Assembly (NCBI RefSeq): GCF_030409225.1
Contig: NZ_JAUFPK010000001.1
Coordinates: 1,165,026-1,229,025 of the forward strand
Source of the DNA: Aquisalimonas lutea
GTDB taxonomy: Bacteria; Pseudomonadota; Gammaproteobacteria; Nitrococcales; Aquisalimonadaceae
Direction: 5' to 3'
DNA: 64,000 bases
In this document: positions 19,191-28,791 of the stretch, one piece after another
Numbering within the stretch: the stretch's first letter is position 1
Layout of the letters: every line of letters begins with the position of its first letter
Notes under the pieces: generated by a model
What the model saw: only the letters and a program-made list of their open reading frames with translations
What the model was told of the DNA's origin: nothing
Databases searched by the model: none
Position numbers and translations under genes: made by a program

Positions 19191-20405
19191 ATGAACCGAT
19201 TGCTCACCACGGCCGCAGTGGCGGCCTCCGTATTGACCGCCGGTGCCGCGGGTGCCCAGGAGGCGGTGCGAATTGCCCACATTTCCGGGTTCTCCGGGCC
19301 GCTCGAGGCGTATGCCGAGCAGACATCCCGCGGCATGGAGATGGGCTTCGAGTACGCCACCGACGGCAGCATGGAGGTCGCCGGCCGGCCCATCGAGATC
19401 ATCCGCAAGGACGACCAGGGTGACCCCTCGCGTGCCCGCGCGCTGGCGCAGGAGGCCTACGGCGAGGACGACGCGCACATGGTGGTCGGCTCCATCTCCT
19501 CCGGGGTGGCGCTGGCGATGCTGCCCATCGCCCAGGAGTGGGAGCGGATCATGATCCCCGAGGGCGTCGCCGACGGCATCACCGGCGAGCAGTGGAACCG
19601 CTACATCTTCCGCATCGGGCGCAACTCGTCCCAGGACGCCGTATCCAACGCCGTGGCCATCGGCGAGGAGGGCGTGTGCGTGGCCACCATCGCCCAGGAC
19701 TACGCCTTCGGCCGGGACGGCGTGGCGGCGTACAAGGAGGCCATGGAGGCCGAGGGCGGCCGCGTGGTGCACGAGGAGTACCTGCCCACCGACGCCACGG
19801 ACTTCACGGCGGCCGCGCAGCGGCTGTTCGAGTCCCTCCGGGGCCGCGACGACTGCACCGACAAGTACATCTTCGGCATCTGGGCGGGGCAGACGAATCC
19901 CTTCGGCCGCATCCAGGACCTGGAGCCGGAGCGCTACGGCATCACCATGAGCACCGGCGGCAACATCCTGCCGGCCATGGTCGGCTACTCGGAGTTCGAG
20001 GGCATGGAAGGGGCGACCTTCTACTACTTCGAGTCCCCGGACAACGACATGAACGACTGGCTGGTGGAGCAGCACTACGACCGCTACGATGCGGCGCCGG
20101 ACTTCTTCACCGCCCAGGGCTTCGCCCAGGCCATCGCCATTACCGAGGCCCTGCGCGAGACCGACGGCTCCACGGATACCGAGGACCTCATCGCCGCGCT
20201 CGAGGGGCTCGAGTTCGATACGCCCAAGGGGCCCATGCGCATCCGCCCGGAGGACCACCAGGCCATGCAGTCCATGTACCACTTCCGCATCGAGGCCCAG
20301 GAGCGCAGCGACTGGTTCGCCGGTGACGAGACGCAGACCGTGGGCGTGCCCGTGCTGGTGGACGAGCTCACCAAGGAAGAGCTGGATATCCCGATCCGCA
20401 ACTGA
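19191..20405 (+). CDS. Branched-chain amino acid-type ABC transporter substrate-binding protein
   Basis: Periplasmic receptor for a HAAT-family importer. The 404-residue protein has a clear signal peptide (MNRLLTTAAVAASVLTAGAAGAQ, cleavage after about residue 23; the stretch is split here only for identification) and a periplasmic-binding-protein type I fold. GGAGGAGAGG precedes the ATG. The body contains VRIAHISGFSGPL, the typical ligand-site start of LivJ-like proteins, and a VGSISSGVALAM segment. Substrate cannot be fixed from sequence: branched-chain amino acids, other amino acids, amides and urea all occur in this family. It is followed by two ATPases and two permeases, a full importer. 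Confidence 0.88.
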   Translation: MNRLLTTAAVAASVLTAGAAGAQEAVRIAHISGFSGPLEAYAEQTSRGMEMGFEYATDGSMEVAGRPIEIIRKDDQGDPSRARALAQEAYGEDDAHMVVGSISSGVALAMLPIAQEWERIMIPEGVADGITGEQWNRYIFRIGRNSSQDAVSNAVAIGEEGVCVATIAQDYAFGRDGVAAYKEAMEAEGGRVVHEEYLPTDATDFTAAAQRLFESLRGRDDCTDKYIFGIWAGQTNPFGRIQDLEPERYGITMSTGGNILPAMVGYSEFEGMEGATFYYFESPDNDMNDWLVEQHYDRYDAAPDFFTAQGFAQAIAITEALRETDGSTDTEDLIAALEGLEFDTPKGPMRIRPEDHQAMQSMYHFRIEAQERSDWFAGDETQTVGVPVLVDELTKEELDIPIRN

Positions 20406-20509
20406 GCCCGGTGATCCGTGCCGGAAGACCCTCGCGGCGGGGCCGAACGGCCCCGCCGCCGGGTGCGGCATGGATCCCGGCCCGGCACCAGCCTGGACGA
20501 GGGGGCGTC

Positions 20510-21289
20510 ATGGCAACGGTTCAGCCCGTACTCGAGAGCCGCAATCTCACCATCAGCTTCGGCGGTCATATCGCCGTGCACGACGTATCCTGCGGCTTCT
20601 ACCCCGGTACGCTTACCTCCATCGTCGGCCCCAACGGCGCCGGCAAGACCACCTGGTTCAATCTGCTCTCCGGCCAGCTCCGGCCCACCGGCGGGCAGGT
20701 GCTGCTGCGGGGCGAGGACATCACGCGCCTGGCCGCGCCGGCGCGTGCGGACAGGGGGCTGGGGCGCGCGTTCCAGCTGACCAACCTGTTCCCGAACCTG
20801 ACGGTGCTGGAGAACTGCCGGCTCGCGGTCTCGTCCCGGCAGAAGGTCGGCTACAACTTCTGGACCATGGACAGCCGGCGGCAGGATGTCACCGACCGTG
20901 CCATGGAGTATCTCCGGCAGGTTCACCTGGAGCACCGCGCCGACTACGTGGTCAGCGGGCTGCCCCACGGCGACCAGCGCAAGCTGGAGGTGGGCCTGCT
21001 GCTGGCGCTGGAGCCGGAGGTGTTCATGTTCGACGAGCCCACTGCCGGCATGAGCGTGGACGAGGTCCCGGTGATCCTGGACCTCATCGGCGAGATCCGG
21101 CAGCGCGGCGACAAGGTGGTGCTGCTGGTGGAGCACAAGATGGACGTGGTGCGCTCGCTGTCGGATCGCATCGTCGTGCTCCACAACGGCGAGCTCGTCG
21201 CCGACGGCGAGCCGGCGGAGGTCATCGCCTCGCCGGTGGTGCAGGAGGCGTACCTGGGCATCCCGCAGGACGAGGCCGAGGGCGCCTGA
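20510..21289 (+). CDS. ABC importer ATP-binding protein, LivG type
   Basis: A 259-residue ATPase with Walker A GPNGAGKTTWF (about residues 38-48), a LivG-like insertion (FQLTNLFPNLTVLENCRLAV), Walker B VFMFDEPTAGM and the H-loop VEHKMD. The LSGGQ signature is replaced by SGLPHGDQRKLEV, which is usual for LivG. The ATG at 20510 is preferred over an upstream frame rich in Arg/Pro. It belongs to the five-gene importer. Confidence 0.9.
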   Translation: MATVQPVLESRNLTISFGGHIAVHDVSCGFYPGTLTSIVGPNGAGKTTWFNLLSGQLRPTGGQVLLRGEDITRLAAPARADRGLGRAFQLTNLFPNLTVLENCRLAVSSRQKVGYNFWTMDSRRQDVTDRAMEYLRQVHLEHRADYVVSGLPHGDQRKLEVGLLLALEPEVFMFDEPTAGMSVDEVPVILDLIGEIRQRGDKVVLLVEHKMDVVRSLSDRIVVLHNGELVADGEPAEVIASPVVQEAYLGIPQDEAEGA

Positions 21290-21332
21290 GGGCGACCGGG
21301 CCGTGACGCGAACGGACAGCGAGACCGGCATC

Positions 21333-22058
21333 ATGGCGGACGCATTACTCGAACTCACCGGACTGCACGCCAATATCGGGCAGTACCACATCCTCCACGG
21401 CGTCGACCTGCAGGTGCCGCGCGGCGAGCTCACGGTGCTGCTGGGGCGCAACGGCGCCGGCAAGAGCACCACGCTGCGGACGATCATGGGGCTGACGCAG
21501 GTTTCCCGCGGGCAGGTGCGCTTCAACGGCGAGGACATCACCGGCGAGGCGACGCCGCGGGTGGCGCGCCGGGGCGTCGCCTTCGTTCCGGAGGACATGG
21601 GCATCTTCCAGCTCCTGACCGTGCGCGAGAACATGGAGCTGGCGGCCGCCAGCGGGCCCATGGATCCGGCACGGCTGGACTGGGTGCAGCAGCTGTTTCC
21701 GCCGCTGAAGCGCTTCTGGGACAAGCCGGCCGGCAATCTCTCCGGCGGCCAGAAGCAGATGCTCGCCATTGCCCGCGCCATCATCGAGCCCCGGGAGCTG
21801 CTGCTCGTGGACGAGCCCACCAAGGGGCTGGCGCCGTCGATCATCAACGATCTGCGCGACGCCTTCCGTGAGCTCAAGGAACGCGAGGCCACCATTTTGC
21901 TGGTCGAGCAGAACTTCAATTTTGCCCGTGCCCTGGGGCAGTCCGTGGCGGTGATGGACGACGGGCGCATCGTGCACACGGGCCGGATGGCGGCCCTGGC
22001 CGAGGACGAGGCACTGCAGCAGCAGCTGCTGGGGCTCAGCCTCGGGGCCCACCAGTAA
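21333..22058 (+). CDS. ABC importer ATP-binding protein, LivF type
   Basis: A 241-residue ATPase with Walker A LGRNGAGKSTTLR, Q-loop, signature LSGGQKQMLAIARA, Walker B LLLVDEPTKGL and VEQN H-loop region. The ATG at 21333 gives the common LivF start (MADALLELTGLH). An in-frame GTG at 21303, closer to the livG stop, cannot be excluded. It pairs with the LivG-type ATPase to energise the permease dimer. Confidence 0.9.
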   Translation: MADALLELTGLHANIGQYHILHGVDLQVPRGELTVLLGRNGAGKSTTLRTIMGLTQVSRGQVRFNGEDITGEATPRVARRGVAFVPEDMGIFQLLTVRENMELAAASGPMDPARLDWVQQLFPPLKRFWDKPAGNLSGGQKQMLAIARAIIEPRELLLVDEPTKGLAPSIINDLRDAFRELKEREATILLVEQNFNFARALGQSVAVMDDGRIVHTGRMAALAEDEALQQQLLGLSLGAHQ

Positions 22059-22069
22059 GGGGAGCGAAC

Positions 22070-23212
22070 ATGACGGCCGATACTTCAACGGCGACGGACC
22101 CTGCCGCGGGACGCGGGCTGCGCCGGCGCCTGTCCGCCTTCCGCGAGGGCTATCCGCATTTCTTCCTGCTGGGCCTGCTGGCGGGCGTGACCCTCCTGCT
22201 GGCGGTGGTGCCGTACGGCATCATCGCGGCGCCCTGGCAGGATGCGGCCGGGGAGGCACCCCGCCTGGTCCGGCTGTTCCGCATGGACATCCAGACCTGG
22301 TTCACGCTTACGGTCAGCGGCATGGCCATGGGGTTGCTCATCTTCATCATGTCCTCGGGGATGACGCTGACCTTCGGGCTCATGAACGTGCTCAACCTGG
22401 CCCACGGCGGGTTCATCTCGTTCGGCGCCTTCTGCGGCGCCACGGTGGTGGCGGCGCTATCGGGCTGGGGCGGCAGCGGCAGCCTGGTCCTCACCGCGGG
22501 CCTGCTGCTGCTCGCCTTCGTGTACGCCATGGTCGTCACCGGTGCCCTGGGCGTGTTCTTCGAGCGGGTGGTGATCCGGCCCGTGTACGGGAATCACCTC
22601 AAGCAGATCCTGGTGACCATCGGCGGCTCGATCATCCTCGTCCAGCTCATCCAGGTCATCTGGGGGTCGACGGACATCCCGGTGTCCCGGCCGGAGCTGC
22701 TGCGCGGCGCCGTGATCATCAATGAGGGCGTGCCCCTGATCGGCGGTGCGGCCATCGAGATCTACCGGCTCATGGCGGTGGTCGTCGGCCTGATCCTCTA
22801 CGGGGTCATGCAGCTCATCATCAACCGCACGAAGATCGGCGTGCTCATCCGCGCCGGGGTGGAGAACACCGAGATGGTGGAGATCCACGGCTACCGGATC
22901 CGCATGCTGTTTCTCGCCGTATTCGTCGCCGGCTCGGCGCTGGCGGGGCTGGGCGGGGCCATGTGGGGCATGTACGAGCAGATCGTCAATGCCCACATGG
23001 GCGAGCACCTGATGATCATGGTCATCGTCGTGATCATTCTCGGCGGCCTGGGGTCGGTGACCGGCTGCTTCTACGGCGCGATTCTCGTCGGCCTGATCAA
23101 CCTGTACGTGGGCTACCTGGAGCCGCGGCTCGCGGGCGTGGCCACGGTGGGGCTCATGGTGGCGGTGCTCATGTGGCGGCCCCAGGGGCTGATCCCCGTT
23201 CTCCGGCACTGA
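22070..23212 (+). CDS. ABC importer permease, LivH type
   Basis: A 380-residue inner membrane permease of the branched-chain amino acid family. The core from about residue 90 has the family start GLMNVLNLAHGGF and a C-terminal GGLGSVTGCFYGAILVG motif. It carries an N-terminal extension of about 75 residues with an extra hydrophobic helix (about 24-48), longer than the usual ~300-residue LivH. A GGGGAGCGAAC stretch precedes the ATG. Co-transcribed with its neighbours. Confidence 0.88.
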   Translation: MTADTSTATDPAAGRGLRRRLSAFREGYPHFFLLGLLAGVTLLLAVVPYGIIAAPWQDAAGEAPRLVRLFRMDIQTWFTLTVSGMAMGLLIFIMSSGMTLTFGLMNVLNLAHGGFISFGAFCGATVVAALSGWGGSGSLVLTAGLLLLAFVYAMVVTGALGVFFERVVIRPVYGNHLKQILVTIGGSIILVQLIQVIWGSTDIPVSRPELLRGAVIINEGVPLIGGAAIEIYRLMAVVVGLILYGVMQLIINRTKIGVLIRAGVENTEMVEIHGYRIRMLFLAVFVAGSALAGLGGAMWGMYEQIVNAHMGEHLMIMVIVVIILGGLGSVTGCFYGAILVGLINLYVGYLEPRLAGVATVGLMVAVLMWRPQGLIPVLRH

Positions 23213-23221
23213 GGAAAGGCA

Positions 23222-24439
23222 ATGATGGACTGGATTCTTTCCGGCGACTACCCGCGCAGCCGCATTCTCACGGCGCTACTGGTCGCCATTTTCGTGGGCC
23301 TGGGACTGGGGCCGTTCCTGTTCGACGGGGTCGTGGCCTTCCGCACCATGGGCATGATCTGCATCTTCATCATCGTGGTCGCCTCCTACGACCTGATGCT
23401 CGGCTATACCCACGTGGTGTCGTTCGCGCACCTGATGTTCTTCGGTTTCGGCGCCTACGGCGTCGCCATTGCCCTGGACACCATGGGCAGCGGTTTCACC
23501 GCCATCTTCGTCGGCCTCGGGGCGAGCCTGGCGGTATCCGTGATCACCGCGCTGCTGCTGGGGCTGCTGTCGCTGCGGGTGAAGGCGATCTTCTTCGCGC
23601 TGGTGACGCTGGCCATCGCCTTTTCGTTCATGGTGCTGGTCAACCAGCTCTACCACATCACCGGCGGCGAGGACGGCATGCGCGTGGCCGTGCCCCGGGA
23701 GCTGGGGCCGGCGTTCCGCATGGAGCATAGCGGCACCGGCTTTGCGCTGCTGAACTGGCTCTGGGGGGTGGTGACGAATCCGCTGGCCGTCGGCGAGGTC
23801 ACCCGGGAGGCGTTGTTCGACGTGCGCATGAACGGCCAGCTGCTGATGTACTACGTGAGCTTCGTGCTGGCCACGGGCCTGTTCCTGTTCATGCTGCGCC
23901 TGGTGAACTCGCCCTTCGGCAAGGTGCTCATGGCGATCCGGGAGAACGAGTTCCGCGCCGAGGCGCTCGGCTACCGCACGGTGTTCTACCGTACGGCCGT
24001 GGTCGTGGTGGCCTCGGCGTTCGCCACCGTCGCCGGCGTGCTGTTCGCGCTGGTGACACGCTACATCACCCCGGGGGTGACCCTGGACTTCGAGCTGGCG
24101 GTGTTCGTCCTGCTCATGTGCGTCATCGGCGGCATGGGCACGTTGTACGGGGCGGTGATCGGCGCCACCGTGTTTCTTGTCGCGCAGACCTACCTGCAGG
24201 ACCTGCTGGGCGTGCTCTCCGGGTGGATAGCGGAAGTCCCCCTGATGCAGCCGGCCGCCGCGCTGTTCAGCGAGGAGCGCTGGCTGCTGTGGTTCGGCGT
24301 GCTGTTCGTGCTCAGCGTGTACTTCTTCCCTGCGGGCATCGTCGGGCAGCTGCGCGCCTGGGCGGCCCGCCGCGATGCCGGCGCCGCCGGCACCAAGGAG
24401 CAGGGCGGGGCCGCGGAAGCCGCCGGCGAGCAGTCGTAG
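23222..24439 (+). CDS. ABC importer permease, LivM type
   Basis: A 405-residue permease with about ten membrane helices, the LivM motif DLMLGYTHVVSFAHLMFFG (about residues 57-75) and a central RENEFRAEALGY loop contacting the ATPase. A GGMGTLYGAVIGA motif is near residue 305. The C-terminus ends in a charged Ala/Glu tail. It is the last gene of the importer operon; no clear terminator follows in the 50 bp before the convergent patatin gene. Confidence 0.88.
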   Translation: MMDWILSGDYPRSRILTALLVAIFVGLGLGPFLFDGVVAFRTMGMICIFIIVVASYDLMLGYTHVVSFAHLMFFGFGAYGVAIALDTMGSGFTAIFVGLGASLAVSVITALLLGLLSLRVKAIFFALVTLAIAFSFMVLVNQLYHITGGEDGMRVAVPRELGPAFRMEHSGTGFALLNWLWGVVTNPLAVGEVTREALFDVRMNGQLLMYYVSFVLATGLFLFMLRLVNSPFGKVLMAIRENEFRAEALGYRTVFYRTAVVVVASAFATVAGVLFALVTRYITPGVTLDFELAVFVLLMCVIGGMGTLYGAVIGATVFLVAQTYLQDLLGVLSGWIAEVPLMQPAAALFSEERWLLWFGVLFVLSVYFFPAGIVGQLRAWAARRDAGAAGTKEQGGAAEAAGEQS

Positions 24440-24489
24440 GGTCCCGTAACCCGGGTTCGTTGCGTTGTTGGGTAAAGGACACCCGGGCC

Positions 24490-25521
24490 TCACGCCATGG
24501 AGCTGTGGCGCCCGAGTGCGGCACCGTGCGCCTGTAGCCACGCGTCCGCGCGGGCACGCCCCTCGTCGCGCAGATGGCACAGGAAGTGCCAGTCCGGGTT
24601 GATCCGGCTGTTGCGGCCCATGCCCTCGGTGACCGTCCCCGTGTCGATGGCGTGGAGCCGGTGGCGGCGCCACGGCAGTGCCGGCGACACCGCCGCCCGC
24701 CCGCCGCGGAGCAGGCCGAGCAGCTCCAGCTCGCGGACCAGGTTGGCATTGAAGGCGATCTCGTTGGCGCGGTCGACGATATCCGCCACCCGCGTGGGCA
24801 GCTCGGGGCGTTCCGGCGGCGTGAGCTGGACGAGCAGGAGATCACGGGACCGGCACTCGAGGAACAGGGGCCAGAGCGCGGGATTGGCCGTATAGCCGCC
24901 GTCCCAGTAGGCCTCGCCGTCGATTTCCACCGCCTGGAAGAGCAGCGGCAGGCAGGCGGAGGCCGCCACCGCGCGGGCGTCGAGCTCGCCGTTGCGAAAG
25001 ATGCGCGCCTCGCCCGTACGCACCCGGGTCGCCGCGACGAACATCCGCACGCGGCGGTCCTGCCGCAATCGCTCGAAGTCGACGGTTTCCTCGAGAATGC
25101 GGACCAGCGGGTTGTAGCCGCCGGGGTTGAGCTGGTACGGCGAGGCCATGCGGCTGAGGCTGTTCACCAGCACGAAGCCGGGGGACCAGTCCCGGTTCCA
25201 GCCGAGCAGCAGGTAGTCCAGCGGCGTGGCCTGCAGCGGCCCGCCCAGCGCCTGCTCGCTGACGGTGCGCCAGAGGCGCTCCAGGCTGGCCCGGGCCTCG
25301 TCCCGGCCGCCGGCGAGCAGGCCGCTGGCGAACGCCGCCGCGTTGAGCGCCCCGGCGCTGGTTCCGCTGAGGCCCTCGTAGCCGATCCGGCCCTCCTCCA
25401 GCAGGCGATCCAGCACCCCCCAGGTGAAGGCGCCGTGGCTGCCCCCGCCCTGGAGCGCGAGGTTGAGCCGAACCCCCCGGCCGGGACCCCAGGACGCCCG
25501 CAGCCGGCTCAGCCAGCCCAT
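24490..25521 (-). CDS. Patatin-like phospholipase family protein
   Basis: A 343-residue lipid acyl hydrolase of the patatin/RssA type. Catalytic features are visible: oxyanion loop LQGGGSHGAF (about residues 23-32), nucleophile Ser55 in GTSAG and the dyad Asp207 in YWDGGY. The start MGWLSRLRASW at 25521 is chosen because residues further upstream are Ser/Thr-rich and unlike the family. No signal peptide is apparent, so it is probably cytoplasmic or membrane-peripheral. It is convergent with the importer operon and divergent from the HDOD gene. Physiological substrate unknown. Confidence 0.88.
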   Translation of the reverse strand: MGWLSRLRASWGPGRGVRLNLALQGGGSHGAFTWGVLDRLLEEGRIGYEGLSGTSAGALNAAAFASGLLAGGRDEARASLERLWRTVSEQALGGPLQATPLDYLLLGWNRDWSPGFVLVNSLSRMASPYQLNPGGYNPLVRILEETVDFERLRQDRRVRMFVAATRVRTGEARIFRNGELDARAVAASACLPLLFQAVEIDGEAYWDGGYTANPALWPLFLECRSRDLLLVQLTPPERPELPTRVADIVDRANEIAFNANLVRELELLGLLRGGRAAVSPALPWRRHRLHAIDTGTVTEGMGRNSRINPDWHFLCHLRDEGRARADAWLQAHGAALGRHSSMA

Positions 25522-25633
25522 CGGGCGGCGGGAGCTCGGTGTGGATGCCGGGGCTGTGAGATGCGTCGCACTTGCGCTTGCCCTCCCTGTGGTAGCGTCC
25601 GGAATAACCCGTCCGAAACCATAGCATGCAACC

Positions 25634-26872
25634 ATGGCAGCCATCGGCACAGAGGTACTCGAAACGCTGATCCCGTTCCGGGATCTGCCCCAGGAGGCCG
25701 TCCGGCAGCTCGCCGAGGTGGTGGAGCTGGAGGACCACCCGGCGCGCAGCGTCATCTTCCGCAAGGGCGGTGATGATGGCTGGACCCGCTACGTGCTGTC
25801 CGGGGCCGTGGTGCTGGTGGACGACGACGGCAACCGCCGGACGCTCACCGGAACCGGGGATGCGGGCGTGTACCCGGAGCCCCTGGCCGACGACGAGCCG
25901 TACCGCCATCACGCCCTGGCCAGTACCGAGGTGCGCCTGATCCGCCTGCCACGACAGGAGGTGGAGGCGGTGCTCGCCGCCACGCGCCTGCCCGAGTACG
26001 ACGTCGGCGTGGTGAACGCGGACAGCGGGGACGCCGGCGAAGGGCTGTTCTACCGGCTGTTCGAGGACCTCATGGAAGACCGCCTCGATGTGCCGAGCAT
26101 GCCGGACATGGCGCTGAAGGTGCGCCATGCCGTCGAGGAGCAGGAGGCCGGCGCCGCGGACGTCGCCCGCATCATCCAGGCGGACCCGCCCCTGGCCGCA
26201 CGGCTGATCCAGACCGCCAACAGCGCCGCCTACGGGGGGCAGACCCAGGTGGACTCCCTGGCGCCGGCCATTACCCGCCTGGGCCTGCGGACCACCCGCG
26301 AGGTGGTCATGGCGGTTACCCTGAAGTCGGTGTTCAGCTCCGACCAGCCGCTGATCAACCAGCGCATGACCGAGCTGTGGATGCACAGCGCGTTGATCGC
26401 CGCCATCTCCCAGGTCATGGCCCGCCGCCTGCACGGCTTCGATGCCGGGCGCGCCATGCTGGCCGGCCTGGTCCACGACATCGGCGTCATCCCGATGCTC
26501 ACGAATGCGGGTCACTACCCGGAGTTGGTGAGCAACCCGGCGCGCCTGCAGCAGACGGTCGCCGCCTATCGCGGCCAGGTCGGCGCCATGATCCTGCGGC
26601 GCTGGAATTTCCCGGACGACATGGTGAACGTACCCCTGGCCGCGGAGGAGTGGCACCGGGACGCGGACAGTGGTGACTACGGCGACCTGGTGATGCTGGC
26701 GCAGCTCCAGGCGCTGGCCGACGAGCCCGGTGCCGACGTGCCTGCTCCCGCCGAGACGGCGGCATACCGGCGCCTGGGCATGGCGAAGCTGGGCCCGGGC
26801 GACGGCGGCTCCCTGCTTGCCGAGGCCCGGGAGGAGATCGCCCAGGTCCAGCAGGTCCTGCTGGGTCACTGA
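25634..26872 (+). CDS. Cyclic-nucleotide-binding-like plus HDOD domain protein
   Basis: A 412-residue signalling-type protein. Residues about 10-130 look like a cNMP-binding beta-roll (PARSVIFRKGG, then a DDEPYRHHALASTEVRLIRLPR segment). Residues about 150-350 form an HDOD domain (MPDMALKVRHAVEEQEAGAADVARII, LIQTANSAAYGG, LVHDIGVIPML). HDOD is a degenerate HD hydrolase domain, usually a protein-interaction module rather than an enzyme; here the HD pair in VHDIG is retained. It stands alone between divergent and convergent neighbours. The ligand and output are unknown. Confidence 0.85.
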   Translation: MAAIGTEVLETLIPFRDLPQEAVRQLAEVVELEDHPARSVIFRKGGDDGWTRYVLSGAVVLVDDDGNRRTLTGTGDAGVYPEPLADDEPYRHHALASTEVRLIRLPRQEVEAVLAATRLPEYDVGVVNADSGDAGEGLFYRLFEDLMEDRLDVPSMPDMALKVRHAVEEQEAGAADVARIIQADPPLAARLIQTANSAAYGGQTQVDSLAPAITRLGLRTTREVVMAVTLKSVFSSDQPLINQRMTELWMHSALIAAISQVMARRLHGFDAGRAMLAGLVHDIGVIPMLTNAGHYPELVSNPARLQQTVAAYRGQVGAMILRRWNFPDDMVNVPLAAEEWHRDADSGDYGDLVMLAQLQALADEPGADVPAPAETAAYRRLGMAKLGPGDGGSLLAEAREEIAQVQQVLLGH

Positions 26873-26911
26873 GCCCGGGGTGCCGCACCGCCACCCCGGG
26901 GAGTCGGGACA

Positions 26912-28642
26912 TTATCCCTGCTCGCCGAGCACCCGGCTGCGCAGGTCCTTGCGCAGGATCTTGCCCACCGCCGATTTCGGCAGATCGTCGGTGAAGCGCA
27001 CCTCCTTGGGGACCTTGTAGGCGGTGAGGTTCTTGCGTGCGAACTCGATGACGTCCGCCTCGGTGAGCTCCCGGTTGCGGGTGACCACGTAGGCGCGCAC
27101 CGTCTCGCCGCCGGTGTCCTCGTTGGGGATGCCGATCACCGCCGCCTCGTCGATGTCCGGGTGCTCGCTGAGCACCTCTTCCACCTCGTTGGGATAGACG
27201 TTGAAGCCGCTGACGTCGATCATGTCCTTCTTGCGGTCGACGATGCGGAAGTAGCCCTCGTCGTCCATTACCGCCATGTCGCCGGTGCGGAAGAAGCCGT
27301 CCCGGAGCACGGCCGCCGTCTCCTCCGGCTTGTTCCAGTAGCCCTGGAAGACCTGCGGCCCCTTGACCGCCAGCTCGCCCACCTCGCCCGGCGGCACCGG
27401 ATTCCAGTCCTCGTCGATGATGCGCACGATAGTGCCCGGCACGGGCAGGCCGATGGTGCCGAGCTTGATCCGGCCGCTGGGCTGGTTGACGGTGACCACG
27501 GGGCTGGTCTCCGAGAGGCCGTAGCCCTCGCAGGGAATGTCGCCGACGAGCTTCTTCCACTCCTCGGCCACGGCGCCGTGCAGCGCCGTGCCCCCGGCGA
27601 CGGTCTGACGCAGCGGCGGCGGATTGTTGCGGAACCAGTCCTCGTTGGCCAGGGCGTGGAAGAGCACGTTGACGCCGGCGAACTGCGTGATCTCGAACTT
27701 CTCGAACGCCTTGCGCAGGTTGCTCGGCGGCCGCGGCGACGGGCACAGGACGTTGCGGCAGCCGTTGTAGTAGAAGCCCATCAGGTTATTGGTGAACGCG
27801 AAGATATGGTAGAGGGGCAGCGCGGTCAGCACCGTCTCCCTGCCGGGCTCGATCACCGGTGCCGACACGGCCTGGGTCTGCGCCAGGTTCGCCAGCAGGT
27901 TGGCGTGGGTCAGCATGGCGCCCTTGGCCGGCCCGGTGGTGCCGCCGGTGTACTGCAGCGCCGCCAGATCGTCGGGCGAGCGCGGCACCGGGTCCTCGAG
28001 CCGCCCGACGTGCGGGCGGCCCGCCTGCAGGGCGTCCGGCAGGGGCGTTGTCTCGGCGGTGGGCTCGGGGACCATCTTCTTGAGCTTCATCACCGTGTTG
28101 ACCAGCAGGCGCCGCAGTGTCGGGAAGAACTCCGCGGGCCCGGCCATGACGACGTTCTCTACATCCGTGCCGGCGATGGCGTCGCGCAGGTTGCCGCCGA
28201 AGAGGTTGAACACCACCAGCGCCCGGGCGCCGCTGTCGCTGAGCTGATGATTGGTCTCGCGCGGCGTGTACAGCGGGTTGACGTTGACCAGCACCAGCCC
28301 GGCCTTGAAGATGCCGAAGGCGGCCACGGGGTAGGCCGAGCAGTTCGGCAGCTGCACGGCCACCCGCTCGCCGGGCTCCAGGCCGAGCTCGAAGCGCAGG
28401 TAGGCGGCGAACTCGTCGGCGTAGCGGTCCGTCTCGGCGAAGGTCAGCGCGCCGTGGAGGCCGCTGTCCAGGCAGGTGACGAACGCGGTGCGGTCGCTGT
28501 AGTCCCGGGCGAGCCGCCGGACCAGGTCCCCGAGGTTGCGATCCGGCAACGGCTGGAACTCGGTGGCCACTCCCTCGCCGTAGGATGCCAGCCACGGCTG
28601 GCTGTCGTAGGCGGCGGCTGCGTCTTGCGTGGTATCGTTCAT
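26912..28642 (-). CDS. fadD: Long-chain fatty acid-CoA ligase, FadD type
   Basis: Activates fatty acids to acyl-CoA with ATP. The 576-residue protein has the AMP-binding motif LQYTGGTTGPAKGAML (about residues 217-232) and a VEGYGLSE-like segment (CEGYGLSETSPVV). Family C-terminal motifs TGDMAVMDDEGYFRI and the catalytic Lys region KSAVGKILRKDLR are present. The start at 28642 is chosen: GGAGG lies 9 bases upstream, while the alternative ATG at 28651 directly abuts it. It is divergent from pabB across 149 bp. With the PHA genes nearby it can feed beta-oxidation, though that link is inference. Confidence 0.93.
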   Translation of the reverse strand: MNDTTQDAAAAYDSQPWLASYGEGVATEFQPLPDRNLGDLVRRLARDYSDRTAFVTCLDSGLHGALTFAETDRYADEFAAYLRFELGLEPGERVAVQLPNCSAYPVAAFGIFKAGLVLVNVNPLYTPRETNHQLSDSGARALVVFNLFGGNLRDAIAGTDVENVVMAGPAEFFPTLRRLLVNTVMKLKKMVPEPTAETTPLPDALQAGRPHVGRLEDPVPRSPDDLAALQYTGGTTGPAKGAMLTHANLLANLAQTQAVSAPVIEPGRETVLTALPLYHIFAFTNNLMGFYYNGCRNVLCPSPRPPSNLRKAFEKFEITQFAGVNVLFHALANEDWFRNNPPPLRQTVAGGTALHGAVAEEWKKLVGDIPCEGYGLSETSPVVTVNQPSGRIKLGTIGLPVPGTIVRIIDEDWNPVPPGEVGELAVKGPQVFQGYWNKPEETAAVLRDGFFRTGDMAVMDDEGYFRIVDRKKDMIDVSGFNVYPNEVEEVLSEHPDIDEAAVIGIPNEDTGGETVRAYVVTRNRELTEADVIEFARKNLTAYKVPKEVRFTDDLPKSAVGKILRKDLRSRVLGEQG

Positions 28643-28791
28643 CTTCTTCATCCTCCATGCTGTTATCCGGGCGGGGCAGGGCGTGCGGCGCTGGAACCAT
28701 TCGCAATAACAATCAGGATGAGACATTTTTCTTTGCTGTCGCAATACCCGGCCGCGGAATACCGCCGCTCCGCCTGCCCGGAGGCCCGCCG

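Noticed and set aside
25522-25764. N-terminal extension of the patatin gene
   Set aside because: The frame is open for 81 more codons but is Ser/Thr-rich and unlike the family; the start at 25521 puts the oxyanion loop at the normal distance.
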